Origin: Nonlabens sp. Ci31 | GTDB lineage: Bacteria > Bacteroidota > Bacteroidia > Flavobacteriales > Flavobacteriaceae | Direction of reading: 5' to 3' | Assembly: GCF_012974865.1 (NCBI RefSeq) | Contig: NZ_CP043633.1 | Location: 868,001-932,000 of the forward strand | Length of the DNA stretch: 64,000 nucleotides | Part shown: positions 1 to 9,400 of the stretch, one piece after another | How positions within the stretch are numbered: position 1 is the stretch's first letter | How the letters are laid out: each line of letters begins with the position of its first letter | The notes under the pieces: generated by a model | Database searches by the model: none | Seen by the model: only the letters and a program-made list of their open reading frames with translations | Told to the model about the DNA's origin: nothing | Program-made: the position numbers and the translations under genes

Positions 1-394
1 TCTTAAAAATCTGATGTGCCTTGTCTTGTTTAAAATCAAAGGGGACCACGGCTCCTGGTAAAATCCAATTGTCTTGGTAAGCATCTTCAATAATCAACGG
101 CATGGTACAATACACACAATGCAAGGATTTGTAGCTTTCTTCTACGTGTTGGTTAGCGCCACAATTTCTACAATGCAGCATAGAGATTTCCATAGAATGG
201 GATTGCGCACCCATTTGCTGCAAGTAATTATGCAGTTCTAATTCTTGAAATTGCTGTTCAGACGGCTCGATAACTTCTTTATGACCACAGTAATCACAAG
301 TTATTAAATCTGTACCTGGTTCATAAGTAAGCGCGGCGCCACAGTTGACACAAGATTTTTTACCCTCAGAACGTTTAGCAGGTTCTATATTCAA
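1..394 (-). CDS. Zinc-ribbon protein (TFIIB-type, YdjG-like), 3' end outside the window
   Basis: Partial gene read leftwards off the window edge. I see two CxxC pairs near the N-terminus (CVNCG, CDYCG) and two more after about 65 residues (CRNCG, CVYC), the pattern of tandem zinc ribbons. No ATG precedes the first ribbon. The best start is a TTG at 394-392, because the frame has a stop five codons further upstream. The next gene upstream on the same strand encodes an SPFH/GYF_2 protein. A zinc-ribbon plus SPFH pairing is known from Bacillus YdjG/YdjI, which works with a PspA-type protein. A similar membrane-associated role is inference. The start codon is uncertain. Confidence 0.7.
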   Translation of the reverse strand, partial: MNIEPAKRSEGKKSCVNCGAALTYEPGTDLITCDYCGHKEVIEPSEQQFQELELHNYLQQMGAQSHSMEISMLHCRNCGANQHVEESYKSLHCVYCTMPLIIEDAYQDNWILPGAVVPFDFKQDKAHQIFK

Positions 395-651
395 AGTAAG
401 ATAGCTTCAATTATTTTTTTTCGATTCATTCTATTGCCGATTTGCGTTTAACTTCGTAAAACTGAATTGCCCATTGCTTTATTTTTCAGGTTCAAATTTC
501 AAAACTATCTCTGAGATAATTATTAACCGATTCTATATCCAGGGCGGAATGACAAATCGTAAAAGCCAATCAAAATTTGTGCAGCAAATTAACAATAGAC
601 AATTTGATTTTTTTAATGGATTTTAGGATTTGCGACCTCAACGCACATCAA

Positions 652-1788
652 TTATGGAAGCGGCGGCGGCGTATTGCCCCCTAGGAATCCTTTTAATTCT
701 TCCACCTCACTAAGTGCTTTCCAGCCGTCCATTCCAGCTTTCCATACTAAGGTGTCTTTATTAACCGTACGACTAGCAAATAAAGAACGCAATTGTTCGT
801 AAGGAACTGGGCCGGTTTGAGCACCGTTGAGTGCATAGAAATAACTGGTGGCTTGTGGCACCGGTGGCGGCATGGCCGAAGCTTGATTTTGTTGTTGTGG
901 CAGTTGTTGCTGACCACCCATTTGAGGAGACATCATATTGCCCATTTGTTGCGCGAGGACAAATCCCATTCCCATTCCCATTCCAGCGCCAGCCGTTCCA
1001 CCTTCATTTTTTGCCGCTGCTTCAATAGCTTTAGCCGTTTTGAATTTGGTCAATTTATCTAGGTCAATTTTATCCAGACGGCTGTATTCAAAGATCTCTT
1101 TCTTGAGTTCTTCTGGCATAGAAACATTCTCGATATAGAATTTCTCTAAGGAAATTCCTACACTCAAAAACTCTGACTTCATCACTTCTTGACAAGTTTC
1201 AGAAAGCTCTGATGTATTTGCCGCATATAATTCTATAGGAAGGTTGGCCTCTCCTACGGTATCTGTAAATCGAGTAGCAATCAAACTTTTAAGATGCTCA
1301 TTGATCTCAAAATTGGTAAAATTATTATCCGTTCCTACGATGTCTACAACAAATTTACCGGAGTCAGCTATTTTAAATGCGTAAGTACCAAAAGCTCTAA
1401 TTTCGACCAGTCCGAAGCGGTCATCACTTAAGGTAATAGGGTTTTTAGTCCCCCATTTTTCGTCAGTAAACAAGGTAGTGTTGACAAAATAAACCTCTGC
1501 TTTAAATGGCGAGTTGAAACCGTATTTCCATCCTTTTAAGGTGGAAAGAATAGGTAGGTTTTGTGTGGTTAATTCATAAGTACCTGGCTCAAATACATCT
1601 GCTAGTTGGCCTTCATTTATAAAGACGGCTGTTTGTCCCTCACGTACAATGAGTTTTGCACCGTTTTTGATTTCGTTTTGATAACGCTCAAATCTGTAAG
1701 CGATCGTATCATCTGTATAATCGAGCCACTCGATAATGTCTATAAATTCGTGACTCAGTTTTTCTTTAATCTTATCAAATATTCCCAT
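652..1788 (-). CDS. SPFH domain protein with C-terminal GYF_2 domain (YdjI / virion-core-like)
   Basis: 378 residues. The N-terminal two thirds (about 30-240) match the SPFH/YdjI-like family: an early acidic region, 'FINEGQLADVFEPGTYEL', and a long membrane-proximal fold. A Gly-Met-rich and Gln-rich linker follows (about 262-305). A GYF_2 (DUF4339-type) domain lies at about 316-365, with the typical YFYALNGAQTGPVP start and W-K-A-G-M-D-G-W core. No signal peptide or clear membrane helix is visible, so it is probably a cytoplasmic protein that assembles at the membrane. The gene lies 257 bp upstream of the zinc-ribbon gene on the same strand. Family call is firm; the physiological role is not known from sequence. 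Confidence 0.88.
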   Translation of the reverse strand: MGIFDKIKEKLSHEFIDIIEWLDYTDDTIAYRFERYQNEIKNGAKLIVREGQTAVFINEGQLADVFEPGTYELTTQNLPILSTLKGWKYGFNSPFKAEVYFVNTTLFTDEKWGTKNPITLSDDRFGLVEIRAFGTYAFKIADSGKFVVDIVGTDNNFTNFEINEHLKSLIATRFTDTVGEANLPIELYAANTSELSETCQEVMKSEFLSVGISLEKFYIENVSMPEELKKEIFEYSRLDKIDLDKLTKFKTAKAIEAAAKNEGGTAGAGMGMGMGFVLAQQMGNMMSPQMGGQQQLPQQQNQASAMPPPVPQATSYFYALNGAQTGPVPYEQLRSLFASRTVNKDTLVWKAGMDGWKALSEVEELKGFLGGNTPPPLP

Positions 1789-1865
1789 TTTGGTTGGTTT
1801 TAAATTTGGTTATGAAGTTACTAATTTTGAGGAAAATTGTGCTTTGTACTTTTTTAAAATAGCAT

Positions 1866-1993
1866 TTATTGCTGATCTCGGTTCTTTTTAAAAGTCAAAT
1901 GATAACCGACACCATAGAATAGGTAGTTATAAATAAAGAAATGTTACCGTTCCTTTTACCTTTTTTACTCTTATAAGCGGGATCTATAGAATA
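1866..1993 (-). pseudogene. Possible remnant of an outer-membrane beta-barrel C-terminus
   Basis: Reading the minus strand and ending at TAA 1868-1866, the last 20 or so codons give YNYLFYGVGYHLTFKK followed by NRDQQ. Alternating aromatic and polar residues of this kind are typical of a final beta-strand of an outer-membrane barrel. Just upstream, in another frame, SIDPAYKSKKGKRNGN can be read, and stops block both frames further up. This looks like a frameshifted scrap of a lost gene. The evidence is weak, and AT-rich spacer DNA can imitate it. Confidence 0.25.
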
Positions 1994-2674
1994 GAACTAA
2001 TTGCTCCTAATTATAAAAGTCTAAACATCGCAAAAGTTTTGATTTAGGATTAAGGACATAGATATAAATGTAGTAAACGTTTAGCTATTCATTAGTCTAA
2101 TGATCTAGAATATGGTCATGCTAATGAAGTATTTGAACAATTTTTGCATGATTCAAGCTGCTATTATAGGTAATTCTCTAAAAAACCATATATATAAGTT
2201 AATCAACTGATTTACAGTTATTAAATTGTTTTTATTTTACTAGATATTCATGAAAACAGACTCTGTATTCATGAATCTAGACCAATACAATTTGCATAGC
2301 ACTTGTATAATCCGCTATCTTTAAACTGTTGTTAACGAATACTTTATAAAGGTGTTTAAATCACAATTTAAGAATCTTTTAAAAAGTGACGTTCGCTATA
2401 AGGTAACGGGGGTTAAAAGAATAGGCCGAAACCAAAATAACATTATTGTTGTTTTAGAAGTAGCGCAACGATAAACACTTGATATAGGGTAATGACGAGA
2501 CTGTTTAGACAGGCATAAACAAAAGGCATCGGAGCAGTAACAAAAAGCTACTGAGTTCCATTTGGCATATCATTAAGTACGTACATTTTAAAATAAACAC
2601 CTAACTATCAATTTTTGAGTTTGGTTACACACTGGATCAAATTCAGCATCGATTTTAATTTAAAAAATAACATT
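1994..2674. other. AT-rich intergenic region before the lipoprotein array
   Basis: About 680 bp without a convincing gene. A candidate Bacteroidota promoter (TTTG near 2291, then TATCTTTA about 21 nt later) lies ahead of one possible short reading frame at 2352. I see no tRNA-like or terminator-like structure otherwise. The large size of this spacer next to a gene array suggests either lost sequence or a regulatory region for the first lipoprotein. Confidence 0.4.
2352..2474 (+). CDS. Possible 40-residue small ORF
   Basis: A GTG-started frame encodes 40 residues of balanced, protein-like composition (LLKSDVRYKVTGVKRIGRNQ, then a hydrophobic IIVVLEVA strand). A promoter-like pair, TTTG and TATCTTTA, lies 30-60 bp upstream. 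I recognise no family. It could be a real small protein, a fragment of an older gene, or chance. Only its composition and the promoter-like boxes support it. Confidence 0.22.
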   Translation: MFKSQFKNLLKSDVRYKVTGVKRIGRNQNNIIVVLEVAQR

Positions 2675-3274
2675 ATGAAAACCATATACCTATTACTCAT
2701 AGCATTACTGGTCACTAATTGCGATAGCGACGACCCAGTAGACCCTGCGTCTTTATTACCACCCATCACCACGACAGGAGAAAACACCTTTGGTTGTTTG
2801 ATCGACGGCAAGTTCTTTAGACCTAGGGATGGTCGAAGTACCATTAATAGTGATAATAGGGGAATAAGAATCATAACTACAGAGACTACAAATGTTGAAT
2901 ATGATATTAGAGATTTTGCAAGTGAAAAAACGTCTAGTTTACTTATTCACATCGAAGGATTCCAATATAACTCTTCAAGCATATATCAATTTCAAGAATC
3001 TAATGGATTAAACGGTATTGATGGATTAAATAATAGTTATGCTCACTGTAGGATATGGAAAAATGCAGAGCTTGGCTATCAACGCTATGCAACATATCCT
3101 AATTCTGGAAATATAAATATAGTCAACCAAATTATTCAAGGGCAAGCGAATTATCATAACTCTACCTTCCATTTAAAATTGATCAACACTCAAATTTCCA
3201 ATGATACTATATCTATAGAATTGGGAAGGTTTGATCTTGAATCATTCTCACTTCAATGGAAAGATTGGGATTAA
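2675..3274 (+). CDS. Array lipoprotein 1 (DUF6252-like surface lipoprotein)
   Basis: 199 residues. A lipoprotein signal peptide ends at Cys16 (LLVTNC), followed by DSDD, which resembles the acidic SDD-type lipoprotein export signal described for flavobacteria, so surface display is likely. The shared block FGCLIDGKFFRPRDGRSTIN covers about residues 40-59. The C-terminus ends in the GRFDLES strand seen in all five copies. It is the most divergent copy after residue 63. The ATG at 2675 is chosen because it starts the signal peptide; an in-frame start 60 bp upstream would bury it. It is the first of five tandem paralogues upstream of a secreted hydrolase. Function unknown; immunity or binding-partner roles are hypotheses. 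Confidence 0.85.
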   Translation: MKTIYLLLIALLVTNCDSDDPVDPASLLPPITTTGENTFGCLIDGKFFRPRDGRSTINSDNRGIRIITTETTNVEYDIRDFASEKTSSLLIHIEGFQYNSSSIYQFQESNGLNGIDGLNNSYAHCRIWKNAELGYQRYATYPNSGNINIVNQIIQGQANYHNSTFHLKLINTQISNDTISIELGRFDLESFSLQWKDWD

Positions 3275-3445
3275 AATAGACTGCCGCAACAACAATAAAC
3301 AAGTAATAACATATAAGAACTACCGTAAAAAATAAAAACCATCTAATCGATGAAATTCTACTTCGCTCAACTCGAAAAAGAATCATTGATCCATAAAGAT
3401 AAAATTGACCATAACGCTTTTAAAAAAGCAATAAAAAACAAAATT

Positions 3446-4042
3446 ATGAAGACCTTATCAATAGTGATGATATTATTAATGATTACAAGTTGCAACAGCG
3501 ATGACTCAGTAGATCCAGCATCTTTATTACCGCCTATTACCATGACAGGAGAAAACACCTTTGGTTGTTTGATCGACGGCAAGTTCTTTAGACCTCGAGA
3601 TGGCAGAAGTACTATTAATAGTGATAATAAAGGGTTACGAGTTGTTCAAACTGAAACGGACAACTGGGAAATTCATGTGTTTGATCGAAAAAGTGAGAAG
3701 TCCGGTAGTTTAATTCTTCATCTTGAAAATTTAGAAAATTTAGAACTCGGAAATTATATCGTGAGTGAATCTAATGGGTTAAGGGGGATTGATGGAAATA
3801 ATAACAATTACATTCATGCAAACTTTTATAAAAATGGTCAGTACAATAATTATTTATCTTTTTATAATTCTGGGAATGTTGTCATATCAAAAAAAGATTA
3901 TTCTCCAAATAATTATCACATATTTTCCGGCACATTTCAAGTAAAATTAGTAAATATTCATAATACTCAAGACACCTTAAACATTTCTTTAGGGAGGTTT
4001 GACCTTGAATTAGGCACAGTGCAACAGACCTCATTTAATTAA
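3446..4042 (+). CDS. Array lipoprotein 2 (DUF6252-like surface lipoprotein)
   Basis: 198 residues with a lipobox Cys at 16 (LMITSC) followed by NSDD. The ATG at 3446 is preferred over the in-frame 3350 start because it begins a normal signal peptide and aligns with the other copies. The block from about residue 18 to 62 is nearly identical to copies 1, 3, 4 and 5, while the rest is diverged. The C-terminus keeps the GTFQVKLVN and LGRFDLE strands. An AT-core palindrome (GCTTTTaaAAAAGC-like) lies about 16 nt upstream of the ATG, where copies 4 and 5 carry the CGCG form. The spacer before it holds a sequence similar to the start of the downstream hydrolase gene. Function unknown. Confidence 0.85.
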   Translation: MKTLSIVMILLMITSCNSDDSVDPASLLPPITMTGENTFGCLIDGKFFRPRDGRSTINSDNKGLRVVQTETDNWEIHVFDRKSEKSGSLILHLENLENLELGNYIVSESNGLRGIDGNNNNYIHANFYKNGQYNNYLSFYNSGNVVISKKDYSPNNYHIFSGTFQVKLVNIHNTQDTLNISLGRFDLELGTVQQTSFN

Positions 4043-4218
4043 TAGACTGCCATGACAGGGAAAGTCTATCAATGATATTTATAAGTAAACACAAAAATTA
4101 AGAACTAGTAAAACCCTAATCAAAAACACTCCTACTTCGCTCAGCAAGAAAGAATTGTTATCACATAAAGATAGAATTGACACTAAGGCTTTTTAAAAAG
4201 CGATAAAAAACACCAATT

Positions 4219-4821
4219 ATGAAAACCGTATACCTATTACTCATAGTATTACTGTTAACCGCTTGCAACAGCGACGACACAGTAGACCCAGCATCCTTAT
4301 TACCACCCATTACCACAACTGGAGAAAACACCTTTGGCTGCTTGATCGACGGCAAGTTCTTTAGACCTCGAGATGGTAGAAGTACGATTAATAGTGATAA
4401 TAGGGGATTAAGAGTTGTGAGGACCGAAAATGATAATCTGGAGCTACATGTATATGACCGTAAAAGCGATAGATCAGGAAGCTTATTTATTCATTTAGAA
4501 AATTTTTATACCATAGGTGAAGGTGATTATTTAATCCAAAATGCCACGGGCTTGCGCGGGATTGATGGTCCTAATCACAATTATATTTACGGCACCTTTT
4601 GGAATGAAACAGACCAACAGTACTCTAGATATCTTAGTTATGATAGCTCTGGACTTTTAGAGTTAAATAAATATGAACTAATTCCCAATACTTCAAATAT
4701 TAAATCAGGAACATTTCAAACAAGATTAGTAAATTTTGAAAATACTAATGATACCATATTGGTTACACTGGGAAGATTTGATCTAGATAGTTTCACATTA
4801 AACATTAAAGACTGGGATTAA
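4219..4821 (+). CDS. Array lipoprotein 3 (DUF6252-like surface lipoprotein)
   Basis: 200 residues with a signal peptide to Cys16 (LLLTAC) and then NSDD. The shared N-terminal block is intact and the middle region (LHVYDRKSDRSGSL, GLRGIDGPNHNYIYG) is closest to copies 4 and 5. It ends with LGRFDLDS and a short KDWD tail shared with copy 1. The 3' flank matches the leader of the hydrolase gene (see repeat at 4844). This suggests that this copy was once followed directly by a hydrolase gene, as copy 5 is now. Role unknown. Confidence 0.85.
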   Translation: MKTVYLLLIVLLLTACNSDDTVDPASLLPPITTTGENTFGCLIDGKFFRPRDGRSTINSDNRGLRVVRTENDNLELHVYDRKSDRSGSLFIHLENFYTIGEGDYLIQNATGLRGIDGPNHNYIYGTFWNETDQQYSRYLSYDSSGLLELNKYELIPNTSNIKSGTFQTRLVNFENTNDTILVTLGRFDLDSFTLNIKDWD

Positions 4822-4843
4822 AATAGGCTACCTGACGTTGGAG

Positions 4844-4945
4844 CGGCAGTCTATCAATATGTAACAACTAACACACATTTTATAAACCATTCCAATTATT
4901 CAAAAGATTGCTGATAGTAACGCTTTCGCGAAAGCCTAAAAAACA
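4844..4945 (+). repeat. Scar resembling the hydrolase gene leader, between lipoproteins 3 and 4
   Basis: Positions 4844-4894 match 6367-6417, the leader of the T9SS hydrolase gene, at about 43 of 51 bases (CGGCAGTC, AACAACTAACA, CATTTTAT, AACCATT). Beyond this, where the hydrolase ATG should be, a short AAAAGATT-like segment and AACGC recall the first codons of that gene before sequence of the next lipoprotein begins. I read it as a deletion scar of a lost hydrolase copy. The match is by eye. Confidence 0.6.
4922..4935. repeat. GCTTTCGCGAAAGC palindrome (intergenic, before lipoprotein 4)
   Basis: Perfect 14-bp palindrome, 16 nt upstream of the lipoprotein 4 ATG. Its position makes it a candidate operator as well as a dispersed repeat. 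Confidence 0.85.
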
Positions 4946-4951
4946 CCAATT

Positions 4952-5554
4952 ATGAAAACCATTTATATACTACTCATAGCATTACTGGTCACTACTTGCG
5001 ATAGCGATGACACAGTAGATCCAGCATCCTTATTACCACCCATTACCATGACTGGAGAAAACACCTTTGGCTGCCTTATCGACGGTAAGTTTTTTAGACC
5101 TCGAGATGGTAGAAGTACCATTAATAGTGATAATAGGGGATTAAGAGTTGTTCAAACAGAAACAGACAACTGGGAAATTCATGTGTTTGATCGAAAAAGC
5201 GAAAGGACTGGCTCTCTTTATATTCATATCGAAGATTTTTTCGTAAACTCAATAGGTATTTATCAGATTAATGCTGCTAATGGGCTTCGAGGTATAGACG
5301 GCCCTAACAATTCTTACATATATGGAAGGTTCTGGAATCCCAAAACAGAAAATTATTCAAATTATCATTCCTTTATTGATTCAGGTTTTATAGATATTCT
5401 CGCAGATAACCATAACCCTGGAAGTTACTATATCATTTCCGGAACATTTAACGCTCATCTAGTTAACATCGATAACGCAGCCGATAGTTTATATATAAGT
5501 AAAGGAAGATTTGATATAGACTCTATATCCTTGCAGTTTACATCTTTCGATTAA
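4952..5554 (+). CDS. Array lipoprotein 4 (DUF6252-like surface lipoprotein)
   Basis: 200 residues with a signal peptide to Cys16 (LLVTTC) and then DSDD. Residues 17-80 are almost the same as copy 2 (VQTETDNWEIHVFDRKSE), while the signal peptide matches copy 1, so the gene looks like a mosaic. The GTFNAHLVN and KGRFDIDS strands close the domain. The exact palindrome GCTTTCGCGAAAGC lies 16 nt before the ATG. Predicted to be anchored in the outer membrane and probably surface exposed. Function unknown. Confidence 0.85.
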   Translation: MKTIYILLIALLVTTCDSDDTVDPASLLPPITMTGENTFGCLIDGKFFRPRDGRSTINSDNRGLRVVQTETDNWEIHVFDRKSERTGSLYIHIEDFFVNSIGIYQINAANGLRGIDGPNNSYIYGRFWNPKTENYSNYHSFIDSGFIDILADNHNPGSYYIISGTFNAHLVNIDNAADSLYISKGRFDIDSISLQFTSFD

Positions 5555-5665
5555 AATAGACTGTCGCACCGACTATACCCATTCAATAACATGTAAAAAC
5601 TAATGCAAAAATTAGCAACCAGTAAACTAACTTATTGATGACATTCCTAATTCGCTCAGCATAAA

Positions 5666-5709
5666 AAAAGAATTATTCTAAGCATAGGAATAGCATTTAC
5701 CATAACGCT
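5666..5709 (+). repeat. Scar resembling the first codons of the hydrolase gene, before lipoprotein 5
   Basis: This stretch matches the start of the hydrolase coding sequence (from 6432) at about 31 of 36 bases, including a 13-base exact run AGCATAGGAATAG, and rejoins it at AACGCT. It is followed by the palindrome and the ATG of lipoprotein 5. Similar but weaker matches (AAAAAGAATCATTG, AAGAAAGAATTGTT) lie before lipoproteins 2 and 3. Confidence 0.6.
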
Positions 5710-5720
5710 TCCGCGAAAGC
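5707..5720. repeat. Degenerate palindrome GCTTCCGCGAAAGC
   Basis: One mismatch from the dispersed 14-bp palindrome, 15 nt upstream of the lipoprotein 5 ATG, in the same relative place as in copy 4. Confidence 0.7.
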
Positions 5721-5735
5721 TAAAAAAACAAAATT

Positions 5736-6347
5736 ATGAAAACCATATACCTATTACCCATAGTATTACTGTTCACCGCTTGTAACAGTGATGACTCAGT
5801 AGATCCAGCATCTTTATTACCACCCATTACCATGACAGGAGAAAACACCTTTGGTTGTTTGATCGATGGTAAGTTCTTTAGACCTCGAGATGGCAGAAGT
5901 ACTATTAATAGTGATAATAAGGGGTTAACAACATTAAGGTCTGAGGAGGATAATTGGGAAATTCACGCATATGATCGAAAAAGTAATCGCACTGCATCTT
6001 TGATTATACATATTGAAAACTTATTCGAAAACCCAGATGGTGATACTGGTTTTTATCCGATAAGACAGGCAAATGGTTTAAGAGAGTTAGATGGTCCTAA
6101 TCACACTTATATTTATGGGAGAATTTGGAGTGAAGCGTTTAACTCATATCAACTTTATTTGTCAAAAGATAATTCTGGTTCCATCAATATAACAAAGCTC
6201 CAGAGGTCACCAGGAGAATTTTCTATTCATGCGGGAACATTTCAAGCTGTTCTTTACAATAGTCAATCAGAAACTGACAGTTTAATAATTGACTTAGGTC
6301 GATTTGATTTAGACAGTATTTCACTTCCATCAACACCGTTTAATTAA
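5736..6347 (+). CDS. Array lipoprotein 5 (DUF6252-like surface lipoprotein), adjacent to the hydrolase
   Basis: 203 residues with a signal peptide to Cys16 (LLFTAC) and then NSDD. It keeps the shared block to about residue 62, then diverges (TTLRSEEDNWEIHAYDRKSN), with a short insertion near residue 95. The C-terminus carries GTFQAVLYN and LGRFDLDS. It is the copy directly upstream of the secreted hydrolase, 81 bp away, but a strong stem-loop separates them, so co-transcription would depend on read-through. If the locus is an effector/immunity pair, this copy is the best candidate partner of the present hydrolase. That is inference. Confidence 0.85.
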   Translation: MKTIYLLPIVLLFTACNSDDSVDPASLLPPITMTGENTFGCLIDGKFFRPRDGRSTINSDNKGLTTLRSEEDNWEIHAYDRKSNRTASLIIHIENLFENPDGDTGFYPIRQANGLRELDGPNHTYIYGRIWSEAFNSYQLYLSKDNSGSINITKLQRSPGEFSIHAGTFQAVLYNSQSETDSLIIDLGRFDLDSISLPSTPFN

Positions 6348-6352
6348 AATAA

Positions 6353-6374
6353 GACTGCCGCGTCAACGGCAGTC
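6353..6374 (+). terminator. Stem-loop after lipoprotein 5
   Basis: Perfect 8-bp stem GACTGCCG / CGGCAGTC with a 6-nt loop, just after the stop codon. No long T run follows, so it may be an attenuator or mRNA-stabilising hairpin rather than a full terminator. Decayed versions follow copies 2 and 3. Confidence 0.5.
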
Positions 6375-6428
6375 CATAAATATTTAACAACTAACAAGCA
6401 TTTTATTAACCATTAAACATTCAAATTT

Positions 6429-9400
6429 ATGAAAAGAATTCTTCTTAGCATAGGAATAGGATTATCCTTATGCAACGCTACGGCACAAAATCAAGAAAAA
6501 ACCCTTGATGATGCCCTAGTCACCGTCAATCAAGCTAGTGTTACTAGCGGTATCATTTATGAACGAGTAGTACAATTTGCAAATCTCTACAACTTTAACA
6601 GAGAACCAGACTTTGACACTGCCGACTACACTTATTTTAAACAAGCACTAAGCGAGATGCATCGTGCGAGTAATGAAGTCCTCTTTATAAATCGATCAGC
6701 ATTAGATAGTCTGATGCAACAAGAAACAAATCATGTAGTTCCCTTAGGTATATTGAATACCGATTTTCAACTACTGAATTACCGTTTTGAAGAGGTACAG
6801 CAAGGTGGTTTAACCTATAATGAAAACACTCAGGAATTTTCTCAAATTCCTGGGCAGTCCCCTTTTTATACCTTACATACTACGGTTATTGCACCCTTAG
6901 TCAAGGCTATTGCAGGAACTGGAATCACCTACAAAATTGATCCAACGTATCTTTTTCAAAATCAACAGCAACCTATTAAGACACTTACGGCAGATTTTGG
7001 GGATGGAGTTCCTAGAAATCTGATCAATAACTATAATTTACAGACGCAACAAATACAAGTTAATTATAACACTGATGGAGATAAGATAGCTACCTATCAA
7101 ATAATTTATGAGGACAATACGAGCATCACTACAAAATCCAGTATTTATTTCAAATACCAAACACAAATAGGACCTAAAACATTATCCCCTTTTTGCGCAG
7201 GAGATACGTATAAGGAAAATGGCAGAATAATAGCTGATATTCCTTTTACAGGGTATGAAGTAAATGATCCTACTATTTTAGCCGAAATTGATTACCGTAT
7301 TTTCTATTCAGAAAATGATACCGGTAACAACCAGTTGGACAACCCCATCATTATTCTCGATGGTTTTGATCCAGGAGATAAACGCAAAATAGAAGATTGC
7401 GATTGTGGTCAAGATCTTGACTGCGCCGCGGCAAATAAGGAAGATGGTCAATTTAATCCTGCTTTGCATGACAGCATGTACGATTTTCAATTTTTTAGAG
7501 ATTCAAATGAAGATAATCAAAACGCCTTAGAAAAACTAAGAGCAGAAGGTTTTGACGTCATTATGGTCAATCACCCTACTTATGATACCGCAGATGTAAA
7601 CACTGGCGAGATGTTCACTATAGATGGTGGTGCTTATTATATAGAAAGCAATGCCATGGCCTTGATCAAATTGCTTCAAGAAACGAAGTCAAGAATGGCA
7701 ACTACAGGAAGTACCGCTCAAATAAAGCTTGTGGGACCTAGTATGGGAGGACAGATATCTCGTTATGCTCTGGCTTATATGGAAGCCATGGAAGAGCAAA
7801 CACAAGACAGTGACAACTGGGATCATAACGTATCACATTGGGTGAGTATAGATAGTCCGCATCTAGGTGCAAATATTCCTTTAGGAGATCAAGCATTAAT
7901 TTTCTTAATAAAGGAAATGTTGTCAGACGACGACAATGATGCTGCCGAAGATTTTTACGATAAACAATTATCCTCTCCTGCTGCAAAGCAACAACTCATT
8001 GAATTTCACAGACAAGCTCCTGGGCAGTCCCATCATCATGTAGATCAAAATTTATTGAATGCACAAACACTATTGCAAGGATTTGGTCAAGACAGAGGAA
8101 ATTCTTCTTTTACAGAGCATTATAATAATCAAGCCATAAATGGATTACCCAATTCTAATGGCTTTCCTACGAAATCTAAAAACTTGGCCATCATTAACGG
8201 TTCTCTTACCGGAAGTAGGTTATCTACCTTACCAAATGAAGATGGAGGTTTTTATTCCTATGCTGCTGACGGTGAAAAAGTACTTGGTGTAAAAAGTTTT
8301 GCCAGAGTCAAAATCGAATTGCCAATAGGAAACATTGTTTTCCGTACGCATATCGCTACACTAGACTCGCACTTTATGTCTTCTGGTGCTAATGAGCGTG
8401 TGGCAAAGTTTTATAAGATTCCAACAACAAAAACTGTAAAAGCACCTAACAATAATCAACGCGGTAATATGGACAACGTTCCTGGCGGATGGTTTTTAGC
8501 ACAACAAGAACTTGCAGATGCAATTACTGGAAGACGAAGCTTATACCTCACTTCAAATATGCCTGACTACGGCACAGCAGGAACAGGTGTGATCAGATGG
8601 TTTAATGATAACATTATTGGTACTTCTGCTACCGATGATACACAAGTAAGAACATTGAATCCTATAAATTCCTTTATTCCTTCGTTTTCAGCGATTGCAC
8701 ATCTCAATCCAGATCAAGACTGGAATAATCCATTAAATTTTGATTTAACCTGCGACTCCAATAGGCTCACTCCTTTTGATAGCTATTATGGCGAGTCTAT
8801 CAATACGAGACACACCAGTTTTAATCAAGATAGTATAGATTGGCTTATTGAAAATTTAAAACTCCCAAATGGTCAAGTATTACCACCTCAATTCCCTGTA
8901 GATAGATCCACTTTCTCCAGCCCAACAACGATGTGTGTAGGAGATATTGTTACTATGGGGTTTGAAGATGAATGTAAAGTGGCTGTGCAACCTACTTACG
9001 TGATTAGTGACAATCTGGCCATCATCTCTAGAAATGGATACTCTGCTCAATTTGAGGCTTTAGAAAACGGACCAGCTTACGTACAAGTAATTTTAGACAA
9101 TGGCGTAGGGCCTAGCCAAAGTTTTAGTCGTCAACTATATATTGGAACTCCTAATCTTGATAATGCTTTTCTTACAGAAATAGATTCTGCCACTTTTCTA
9201 TCCATATATCCCGCAAATGGCTTTTGTGATTTTGTAGCTTTACGCATAAATGGAATAGAGCGTTATGATCTAGTAGATGAGATAGAAATGCAAAAACTAC
9301 CTATATCTGCCTCCTACTGGGATAGCGATCAAAGAACTGGAAGGGATAACACGGTAGGTATCTATCCAGACTGTAATGAGTTATTCAGATTTCAAGTACG

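Noticed and set aside
793..1138. Plus-strand frames across the SPFH gene
   Set aside because: They are shadows in other frames of the minus-strand SPFH/GYF_2 gene, with unusual composition (His- and Ser-rich).
2608..4355. Minus-strand frames repeating MPSIKQPKVFSPV in the array
   Set aside because: They are reverse-strand shadows of the conserved block in the lipoprotein genes and recur only because that block is repeated.
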